A DNA stretch of 6,162 bases from Deltaproteobacteria bacterium (GTDB lineage: Bacteria; Myxococcota; B64-G9): positions 1-6,162 of the forward strand of contig JAUVAM010000265.1 in NCBI GenBank assembly GCA_030591745.1, written 5' to 3'. A program made the position numbers and the translations under genes. Position 1 is the first letter of the stretch. Every line of letters begins with the position of its first letter. Of the stretch, positions 1 through 5,490 are shown in pieces. Below the pieces are notes generated by a model. It saw nothing but the letters and a program-made list of their open reading frames with translations, was not told where the DNA came from and did not search any database.

Positions 1-2
1 AG

Positions 3-1436
3 ATTGAATCCAATGCCATCCGCTACACATGGAACGCACAGCCCTTCACCATCCGCCGATGCATTTTTCGTGATGTTCGCAACGTGGCCATTCAAGGATG
101 GGCTGATGCGGAAGGCCCGGCCGGCAGTATCATCGAGCGCAACTTGTTTCTCCGCATCGGCGTTGAACGAGGTTATGGGGGCAGTGGGTCCTGGCATGCG
201 GCGGGCATCATCCTCGGCAACGCAAACGCGGCGATATTCCGGCTCAACCGGGTCATCGACACGGGGTATGCCGGTATCATCCTGGGCAGTGACGGACAGA
301 CTGTTGAGCGCAACGTTTTCGTTCGCACCATGGGCAGCCTGAACGACGGTGCAGCGGTCTATACAAACTGCAACGCCTCCATCATTCGGGAAAACATCAT
401 CTTGGACACCTTAGGAGACATGGAGACATCCCATCCCTGGTGGCCGCTGGGACACGGCATCTGGCCCGAGTTCCTTGAGGACTTCCGCGACAGCCAAATC
501 CACGACAACACCATCTATGGAAGCAATGGATTCGGGATCATGCTTCCCAACAACTTCTCCTGTCAGATCAGCGGCAACGTGATGATGGACAACCGCCGTG
601 CCGGCTTGTCTCTTTCGGGAGATGCCAACGACGCACAGGACCACCTAATCGAAAACAACATACTGGCCGCCGTGGCCCCCAGCCGACGCTTGCATCGACC
701 GGAAAACCTGAGTCACTGGTGGTTGCCCCCCTACGAAGAGCCGATCCCTGTTGCCCTCGCCTACGACTCCGATGTGGACTACGGCATGATGCGCGCCACC
801 ACTTTCATCGCAGCGCAATCAGATGCCGGCGTGATCCGACCCTCGGACTCAGAAGACATCGACAACCTGAGCGACTGGACGACCGCGGCCAGTTGGGCCA
901 GCAGCGAACAGAGCGACATCCTGCGAGCCAACGCCATCCTGCTCTTCAACGACACCGAAGCAGAAGCCCTGCTTCCGGTCCCGGATGGCTCCTGGCGCTT
1001 GCTGGACGGCAGCCAGGCAAGCGGCAGCCTGCACCTGGACCCATTTCGAAGCGTCGTCCTCGTCTCCGACAATGCGGTCCCCGAGGAACCCCCCTATCGG
1101 GCCGCCTCCGGCATCAACTGGCGGGCCACCGAACCCGTTGTTTCCTATCTCAGTCCCGACGCTTCCATCAACGATGGGGGAGAAGAAGACGCTGGAACAG
1201 ATGCAGGAGACCTCAGCGATGGGACATCAGACGAGGATGCATCCGGCGGGGACAGAGCGCAGGCCGACGACGATCAAGCTGGCGACAGTGGAACGCCGGA
1301 ACAGGATGCGGGACCGGACCCAGGCTCCCTCTCCGGAGGATGCGGCTGCCAGGCTGGTGGATTCGGCCCCCCATTCTTCGGCTGGGGAATGTTCTTCCTT
1401 GCGCTTTGGGGTCGAACTCGTCGCAGGTTGCGATGA
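3..1436 (+). CDS. Secreted right-handed beta-helix protein with MYXO-CTERM-like C-terminus (5' end outside window)
   Basis: The reading frame is open to the left edge, so the start lies upstream; the GTG at 84 is in frame but has coding-like sequence before it and is not taken as the start. The visible 477 residues begin with about 200 residues of degenerate beta-helix coils, with repeated Ile/Val-rich strands and Asn turns such as SIIERNLF, AIFRLNRV, SIIRENIIL, SQIHDNTIY and HLIENNIL. This pattern is typical of right-handed parallel beta-helix proteins, which include polysaccharide lyases and surface carbohydrate-binding proteins. A region of about 170 residues with mixed strands follows, possibly a beta-sandwich, then an Asp/Ala/Gly/Glu-rich linker and a Cys motif, hydrophobic segment and Arg-rich tail. 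It is probably exported and anchored at the cell surface. No catalytic residues could be assigned, so an enzymatic role is unproven. It runs towards the metal-transport operon and seems functionally unrelated to it. Confidence 0.85.
   Translation: MESNAIRYTWNAQPFTIRRCIFRDVRNVAIQGWADAEGPAGSIIERNLFLRIGVERGYGGSGSWHAAGIILGNANAAIFRLNRVIDTGYAGIILGSDGQTVERNVFVRTMGSLNDGAAVYTNCNASIIRENIILDTLGDMETSHPWWPLGHGIWPEFLEDFRDSQIHDNTIYGSNGFGIMLPNNFSCQISGNVMMDNRRAGLSLSGDANDAQDHLIENNILAAVAPSRRLHRPENLSHWWLPPYEEPIPVALAYDSDVDYGMMRATTFIAAQSDAGVIRPSDSEDIDNLSDWTTAASWASSEQSDILRANAILLFNDTEAEALLPVPDGSWRLLDGSQASGSLHLDPFRSVVLVSDNAVPEEPPYRAASGINWRATEPVVSYLSPDASINDGGEEDAGTDAGDLSDGTSDEDASGGDRAQADDDQAGDSGTPEQDAGPDPGSLSGGCGCQAGGFGPPFFGWGMFFLALWGRTRRRLR
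1168..1337 (+). other. Asp/Ala/Gly-rich low-complexity linker of the beta-helix protein
   Basis: About 55 residues dominated by Asp, Gly, Ala, Glu and Ser (for example EEDAGTDAGD and DAGPDPGS) separate the folded part from the C-terminal Cys motif. Such acidic, disordered spacers commonly precede MYXO-CTERM signals in myxobacterial surface proteins and probably hold the folded domain away from the membrane. Confidence 0.7.
1338..1433 (+). other. MYXO-CTERM-like sorting signal (protein C-terminus)
   Basis: The last 32 residues start with GCGCQAGG, continue with a hydrophobic stretch rich in Phe, Trp and Leu (FFGWGMFFLALWG), and end with RTRRRLR. A Cys motif followed by a membrane segment and a basic tail is the tripartite layout of MYXO-CTERM signals, which are known to be processed by rhombosortase-like/CPBP-family proteases (myxosortase) in myxobacteria. 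The hydrophobic part is shorter and richer in aromatics than usual, so the match is by architecture only. Confidence 0.75.
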
Positions 1437-1442
1437 TGAAGT

Positions 1443-2813
1443 TCAGGGTGCCCTTTTGGGGGTGTCCGCCTCTTTCCGTTGCCGCTGATGCAGTTGCCGA
1501 GGTTGGCCGCCCCGACCCCGGCCGAATTTCACGCCGGCCAATTCTCCGGCCCAGTCCTGCATGGCCTTGAGGGCTTGCACCCGCTTGGGGTCGGAAGGCT
1601 CCATGTCACAGGCAAAACCAAAGTCTTTGCCCGCTTCATTTTTCAACAAGCCCAAGGCCTCTTCGCAGTAGAACAGAGGCGTTTCCGAATCCGTCAAGAA
1701 GCGCACCAGATGAATCATGCCCTTCGGCTTGTCCACCTTGATGTCTTTGCAAATGAAGGCGTACTCGTCTTCTTCGCTGTCGAAATCCACCTCGACCAGA
1801 TTGGTTTGATCCGCAGCCATAGCAGCCTTTGGCCCAGCGGCCGCGGCAACAACAGGCGCGGGCATATGGGCATGCGCATGGCCGGGCAAGGCGTTTGGAT
1901 CGCCCAAGACAGTGCCCAGGAGCCACACCAGCACGACGAGGACACCCAGGCCTACAAACCCCAGTCCGGTATAGGCAAGCGCCCTCAGATGATGGCGCGC
2001 CCGCACGTTGGCCACCACCACGCCGGACAAGGCCAGGACAATACCGTAGAAGGCCACGACCGAGGGTCCGCTGGGCAAATCGACGGCCGGATGAGCCGAA
2101 ATACCCAAGCCCAACACCGTGACCACCGTACCCATCGTCCATCCGATAAGCAGCTGCAGGCCGAAGCGTTTGGTGATCATGACCGCCAGAATGGCGGGCG
2201 CCACCAGGAAGACAAAGACCAGCAGGACACCGGCCACCTTGGTGGAAAAGGTGATGACAAAACCGAAGGAGGCATAGAACAAAAAGTCCCAAAGCCGAAT
2301 GTTGATGCCCTGGCGATAGGCCTTCTCTGGGAAATCAGATATCAGAATGAATTTCTTCCAGAAAACAAGATGCAAAAGACCGATGGCGCTATAGGCGATT
2401 GCGGCGGTGATGATGTCGCTCCAGCTCACATAGAGCAGCCGACCCACCAGAATGTCCTCCATGTGCTCCACGCCCTCGGTTTTCTGCACCACCAGAATGG
2501 CAATGGCAAAACTAATCGCATAGATCAAGCCGATGATCGCCTCGAGGGGAATGCGGTCATGCCTCACACGAATGACGGCGAAGAGGGCGGCACCCAGCAA
2601 ACAGAAGACCAAGGAAAAAATCACGGACCCGGGTGTGTCGGCCATGATGCCCATGACGCCGCCCACCACGGCACCCAACGCGGCGATCTGAGCAAGGGCC
2701 AAGTCGACGAAAATCACCCGTCGCCGGATCACATGCAAGCCAAGGTAGGAATGAATGCCCACAAGGATGATGCATTCGATGAAGGGTCGCAGCATCAGTT
2801 CAAACATGCTCAT
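1443..2813 (-). CDS. ABC-3 family metal (zinc/manganese) ABC transporter permease with C-terminal extension
   Basis: This 456-residue protein is the inner-membrane permease of a ZnuB/MntB/TroC-type metal importer. The first ~270 residues fit the ABC-3 family, with about eight hydrophobic segments (roughly 8-26, 33-56, 62-82, 88-110, 130-152, 176-213 as two, 219-240, 248-270) and the hallmark GLHVIRRRVIFVDLALAQIAALG-type N-terminus near residues 25-47. Family members are usually about 260-300 residues. Here there is one more membrane segment (281-303), a His cluster (GHAHAHM, 311-317), an acidic stretch (EVDFDSEEDE, 341-350) and a ~90-residue soluble region with Cys355, Cys383 and Cys402. The tail after ~430 is Arg/Gln/Lys-rich and may be out of frame. 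ATG at 2813 is used; ATG at 2807 is possible. The Shine-Dalgarno is weak (GGTGGTGA at 2818-2825; a better GGAGG at 2829-2833 is 15 bases away). It lies 47 bases after the binding-protein gene. Specificity between Zn and Mn cannot be decided. Confidence 0.92.
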   Translation of the reverse strand: MSMFELMLRPFIECIILVGIHSYLGLHVIRRRVIFVDLALAQIAALGAVVGGVMGIMADTPGSVIFSLVFCLLGAALFAVIRVRHDRIPLEAIIGLIYAISFAIAILVVQKTEGVEHMEDILVGRLLYVSWSDIITAAIAYSAIGLLHLVFWKKFILISDFPEKAYRQGINIRLWDFLFYASFGFVITFSTKVAGVLLVFVFLVAPAILAVMITKRFGLQLLIGWTMGTVVTVLGLGISAHPAVDLPSGPSVVAFYGIVLALSGVVVANVRARHHLRALAYTGLGFVGLGVLVVLVWLLGTVLGDPNALPGHAHAHMPAPVVAAAAGPKAAMAADQTNLVEVDFDSEEDEYAFICKDIKVDKPKGMIHLVRFLTDSETPLFYCEEALGLLKNEAGKDFGFACDMEPSDPKRVQALKAMQDWAGELAGVKFGRGRGGQPRQLHQRQRKEADTPKRAP

Positions 2814-2860
2814 GGAGTCACCACCGTGCCTCCCCCCTCAAGATGAGTCAACTTCAAGCT

Positions 2861-3922
2861 TCAGCCTTTGACGTCGGCAAAAGCCTTGTTCAGCGCGTCA
2901 ATCCATACATCGAACTGATCGAAAAAAGTCTTAATCTCGGGCTGGCCGTCCACGGCCAGGGCCACCACCACGGGCTTGGCCTCGGTCATCTCCGTGACTC
3001 TTTTCACCTTGCCCTGATCGAAATAGTTGGCGGTCAAGACCACTCTGATCTTTTCGCGACGGATCATCTCGATGAGGGTGGAGATGTGTCCTGGGCTTGG
3101 CGGGATGCCCGGTTTGGGTTCCATGTATCCCACCACTTGGATGCCCAACAACTTTGTGAAGTAAGTCCAATTCTTGTGATAGGTGACCATCTTCTTGCCG
3201 CGCAGGGAGGCGGCCTTCTTCATCCAGCCACCCAGGTAATCCGACAGGGGCTTGCCTTTGAATTTTTTCTTGGCCAGAAAGCTATGAAGCTGCCCTTTTG
3301 CCGCCAGGCGGCAGAGGGTCTTGCCCCCCAGAAGCTTGACCAATTTATCGCCGAACATGCGCCTGTCTATTTCCGCGTTAAAGGCCTTCAGGCGTTTTTC
3401 GAAAAAGGCCGCGTGCTCAGGTGCCACCTTCTTCAGGCCGATGGTGATGTTCGTGGCAATGACCTTGCCGTTCAGTGGGCTGGTATGCACATGTGGATTA
3501 CCGAAAATGTGCACGTCGCCCTCTGATCGGTCCAGGGAAGTGGGCTTTTCAGCAATGGCCATGCCCGCCGTAACCGCCACGAAACCTTTCTGACCGCTCA
3601 TGATCTGGGCGTTGCCCGACATGTCCTGCAGGGTGGGCAACCAGGCCTCCAAGTCCAGCCCGGTCGAAATGAGCAGGTCGGTCTTGGACAATTTCACCGC
3701 CAGGCTGGGCTTGGGGCGAACGATGTGTGGGTCCTGGTATCCCTTGATGATGTATTCAACCTCGGCCTTGTCGCCGGCGATGTATTTGACGATGGGCGCA
3801 TAGGACGACGACGTGGTCATCACCTTGATTTTCTTACCCTCGGCAGCTTGGCTGACGAAGCTTGTGCCCAGCAGGCCGCATGCGGCCACCAGCAAGACTA
3901 AATTTCGTATGAGAATATGCAT
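2861..3922 (-). CDS. Periplasmic metal-binding protein of a zinc/manganese-type ABC importer (ZnuA-like, cluster A-I)
   Basis: This protein captures a divalent metal in the periplasm and hands it to the permease. It has 353 residues from the preferred ATG at 3922; an in-frame ATG at 3931 adds three. GGAGAGG (3932-3938) touches the 3931 ATG but sits nine bases from the 3922 ATG, which favours the latter. Numbered from 3922, the likely metal ligands are His66 in YQDPH, His144 (or His146) in GNPHVHTSP, His249 in TYHKNWTYF, and Asp302 in ANYFD: the three-His plus acidic pattern of the ZnuA/PsaA/TroA family. The motif EPKPGIPPSPGHI (268-280) corresponds to the conserved EPKP/EPQ-type segment of the family. 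The long His-rich loop of many ZnuA proteins is absent, although an extra His occurs in GDVHIFGNPH. The N-terminus is an export signal, ending either at SQA|A or at a lipobox-like VAAC with Cys15. Only 25 bases separate it from the barrel gene, so co-transcription is likely. Confidence 0.93.
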   Translation of the reverse strand: MHILIRNLVLLVAACGLLGTSFVSQAAEGKKIKVMTTSSSYAPIVKYIAGDKAEVEYIIKGYQDPHIVRPKPSLAVKLSKTDLLISTGLDLEAWLPTLQDMSGNAQIMSGQKGFVAVTAGMAIAEKPTSLDRSEGDVHIFGNPHVHTSPLNGKVIATNITIGLKKVAPEHAAFFEKRLKAFNAEIDRRMFGDKLVKLLGGKTLCRLAAKGQLHSFLAKKKFKGKPLSDYLGGWMKKAASLRGKKMVTYHKNWTYFTKLLGIQVVGYMEPKPGIPPSPGHISTLIEMIRREKIRVVLTANYFDQGKVKRVTEMTEAKPVVVALAVDGQPEIKTFFDQFDVWIDALNKAFADVKG

Positions 3923-3931
3923 GGAATTCAT

Positions 3932-3938
3932 CCTCTCC
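3932..3938 (-). promoter_or_regulatory. Ribosome binding site of the metal-binding protein gene
   Basis: On the minus strand this reads GGAGAGG. It lies nine bases before the ATG at 3922 and directly abuts the ATG at 3931, so it supports the shorter protein. Confidence 0.6.
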
Positions 3939-3947
3939 GTCCCCCTT

Positions 3948-5333
3948 CTAGTACTTCTCGTGCTTATGCGGACCGGCTGCCCAGTTGACCTGAAACAAGA
4001 CCCGGGTGTCGTGCCCTAAAGCATCGGGCTCACCATGCCTGACTTCCAAGCGCAGGTAAACAAACTCGCTTTGCCAGACGGTCACATAAGGCACCACCTG
4101 CCAAAGCATGCGATCCGAGTCGCCCACGGCTTGAGCCAAATCACCGCGCAAGCCCACAAACCAAGACTCTGCCAATTGGTACTGCAAATAGGAATAGGCA
4201 CCCCAACCTTCTCCATACTCGCCCGCCTCTGTCTGGTCCTCCTTGGCCACGTAAAAACCCTCACTGCGCCAAGTCAAAGAGTGATAGCGGGCTTTCTGAA
4301 GGGGTTGCCAATACAAAGTCAGGTCGGCTCCACCCATGTAGGTCTTACGCCAAGGTTCGTTAATCAAACGACCTGGCGTGGCCTCATCTTCGACACCGCG
4401 ATGGTTATTGAAACCAAACAAACCGCTTAGACCGAGCTCGACATAGGTGTTCTCGCTCAGGTCCCAATAACTCTTCAAGCGGGCCAGCACCGTGGGCACG
4501 CTGAAGAACTCTCCCGCAAACAGAGTCTCGTTGGAGCCGTTGGTGACCTGCACAACCAGCTCGTTGCTGTCAGCCCACAAAGCCGGCATCAACCACTGGG
4601 CCGACACACCCGACTGGCTCAAGCCACCTTCGCCGAAGAGGACATCCAAGGCCAAAGGATAGCCAGTCTGATCCAAATCGTGTTCGTGCCAACGATTGAC
4701 CACGCCGAACAACTGGCGGAAATGGCCCACCGTGAAATTCATCTGGGGCACCACGCCGGTCCAGGTGATGTATAGCTCCTCGATTGCCACACCCTCGCCA
4801 GGAATGAAGCCCAAAGCCATCTTGGTGAAGCTGAAGGGATCCAGGGTGGACTGAATGTGCATATCCAGAGCCCGCAAGGGCATCCCGGATCGATCGTCCG
4901 CGCCCCTGTAGAAGGCATTAAGGTCATCATCGATGACAAGCTGGGACAAAAAGTCTCCACTCAGACTGATTTCAGGATTCAAGGCCTGAAGAGATCGAGA
5001 GGCCGTGATGTAAGTTCGCTCAGCCAGCCCATGGTCTTCTTCCGTGTTGGCCGCCTCACTCAAGGCCGACTCCCTGAGCTTTTCCAGTTCTTCTTCTTCT
5101 CGTTGCTCAGAGATGGCCTGTATGCTTGTTTCCAACTTTTCAATGCGATCGCGCAGAACCTTGAGTTCCGCATCCTTGGCCCCGCTCTCTTCGGATGCTT
5201 CTTTTACCTTTTCAGGCTCTACTTTTACCTTTTCAGGCTCTACCTTTTCGGGCTTTTCTGGGTCCTCCTGGGCAATGGCCGGTAAGGATGCCGCCATGAA
5301 CGCACACAAAGCCAAGTACTTGATTTTCCGCAC
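3948..5333 (-). CDS. Outer-membrane beta-barrel protein linked to metal ABC importer
   Basis: This 461-residue protein is predicted to be exported and inserted in the outer membrane. The start is GTG at 5333, chosen because AGGAGG lies eight bases upstream and a clean signal peptide follows at once (MRKIKYLALC, hydrophobic core, cleavage near AIA|Q at 21/22); an upstream ATG at 5402 gives an unlikely leader and overlaps the candidate promoter. Next come a Lys/Glu/Pro/Val repeat (about 24-46), a predicted coiled coil (about 52-95, KDAELKVLRDRIEKLE onward) and, from about 105, alternating amphipathic strands with frequent Trp/Tyr at strand ends, typical of porin-like barrels. The last strand (DTRVLFQVNW, 442-451) is followed by the His-containing tail PHKHEKY ending in an aromatic residue. 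I do not recognise a named family; a coiled coil followed by a barrel recalls phosphate-selective porin-like proteins. No TonB box or plug domain is visible. As first gene of the operon it probably serves metal passage or binding at the outer membrane (inference). Confidence 0.85.
   Translation of the reverse strand: MRKIKYLALCAFMAASLPAIAQEDPEKPEKVEPEKVKVEPEKVKEASEESGAKDAELKVLRDRIEKLETSIQAISEQREEEELEKLRESALSEAANTEEDHGLAERTYITASRSLQALNPEISLSGDFLSQLVIDDDLNAFYRGADDRSGMPLRALDMHIQSTLDPFSFTKMALGFIPGEGVAIEELYITWTGVVPQMNFTVGHFRQLFGVVNRWHEHDLDQTGYPLALDVLFGEGGLSQSGVSAQWLMPALWADSNELVVQVTNGSNETLFAGEFFSVPTVLARLKSYWDLSENTYVELGLSGLFGFNNHRGVEDEATPGRLINEPWRKTYMGGADLTLYWQPLQKARYHSLTWRSEGFYVAKEDQTEAGEYGEGWGAYSYLQYQLAESWFVGLRGDLAQAVGDSDRMLWQVVPYVTVWQSEFVYLRLEVRHGEPDALGHDTRVLFQVNWAAGPHKHEKY
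5201..5243 (-). repeat. Perfect 21-bp tandem repeat, two copies, in the barrel gene
   Basis: Two identical 21-base units plus one base, with a degenerate partial third unit towards 5258. The unit is in frame and encodes VEPEKVK twice (residues 31-44), just after the signal peptide. The identical codons suggest a recent duplication by slippage; copy number may vary between strains and would change only the linker length. Confidence 0.9.
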
Positions 5334-5341
5334 CGTTGATT

Positions 5342-5347
5342 CCTCCT
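5342..5347 (-). promoter_or_regulatory. Ribosome binding site of the barrel protein gene
   Basis: A perfect AGGAGG on the minus strand, within the purine run GGGGAGAGGAGGAA, lies eight bases before the GTG at 5333. It fixes the start there rather than at the ATG at 5402. Confidence 0.85.
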
Positions 5348-5370
5348 CTCCCCTCCGATGGCTCTTGCTA

Positions 5371-5386
5371 TGCGGAAACCATGCCA
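5371..5386 (-). promoter_or_regulatory. Candidate sigma-54 (-24/-12) promoter of the metal-uptake operon
   Basis: The minus strand reads TGGCATGGTTTCCGCA. Compared with the sigma-54 consensus TGGCAC-N5-TTGCA, it has the invariant GG and GC with exactly ten bases between them, five of six bases of the -24 block, and GCA of the -12 block; the two T of TTGCA are C here. Transcription would begin about 12 bases downstream, near 5360, giving a leader of about 27 bases that contains the ribosome binding site. The neighbouring gene encodes a sigma-54 activator, which strengthens the reading. No convincing sigma-70 promoter was seen in the same gap. Confidence 0.5.
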
Positions 5387-5428
5387 TGTATCCAAAGCGC
5401 AAACCCCTGGAAACAATAAGGAGAAAAA

Positions 5429-5444
5429 TCCAGTTGTTGCTGGA
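5429..5444. repeat. Short inverted repeat TCCAG-N6-CTGGA
   Basis: Five-base arms flank six bases, about 75 bases upstream of the predicted sigma-54 start site. The right arm is part of CTGGAAA, which recurs at 5407-5413, 33 bases away (about three helical turns). Position and spacing would suit an activator site, but arms this short also arise by chance. Confidence 0.25.
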
Positions 5445-5467
5445 AAATTACATAGACGGGAATCGGC

Positions 5468-5482
5468 TTACGAAATGCGTAA
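5468..5482. repeat. Inverted repeat TTACG-N5-CGTAA, possible activator or repressor site
   Basis: A perfect dyad with five-base arms around AAATG lies eight bases beyond the stop of the activator gene and about 115 bases upstream of the predicted start site of the barrel gene. That distance is usual for enhancer sites of sigma-54 activators. The arms are too short and AT-rich for a terminator. The orientation is opposite to the CGTAAT-N-ATTACG arrangement of the Bacillus Zur box. Confidence 0.35.
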
Positions 5483-5490
5483 TTCCTGGA

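Noticed and set aside
84..86. GTG as the start of the beta-helix gene
   Set aside because: The same frame continues upstream to the window edge with natural-looking protein (for example RYTWNAQPF and RDVRNVAI), no ribosome binding site precedes the GTG, and the helix repeats have already begun.
4..342. Plus-strand reading frame starting ATGCC-like near the left edge
   Set aside because: It lies in a different frame from the beta-helix gene, is Ser/Thr/Ala-rich without domains, and the beta-helix frame is open through the whole interval.
1479..2846. Long plus-strand reading frame antisense to the permease, rich in His and Gln
   Set aside because: It mirrors the permease gene codon for codon, has no ribosome binding site or recognisable domain, and its His/Gln content is explained by the antisense of membrane-protein codons. 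The minus strand carries a clear family match.
2814..2860. Terminator or separate promoter between the binding-protein and permease genes
   Set aside because: The 47-base gap has no stable hairpin with a T-run and no convincing promoter; simple co-transcription explains it.
5334..5402. 23-residue N-terminal extension of the barrel protein from the ATG at 5402
   Set aside because: It would place a charged leader before a normal signal peptide, has no good ribosome binding site, and covers the candidate promoter; GTG at 5333 has AGGAGG at ideal spacing.
5440..5480. Sigma-70 promoter with TATGTA as -10 on the minus strand
   Set aside because: The only upstream partner is a poor TTTCGT at 15-base spacing; the match is no better than expected by chance in this AT-richer stretch.
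5468..5482. Zur or Fur box upstream of the metal operon
   Set aside because: The dyad TTACG-N5-CGTAA does not fit the known Zur consensus patterns of Bacillus or Escherichia in half-site order or spacing, so no Zur control is claimed.
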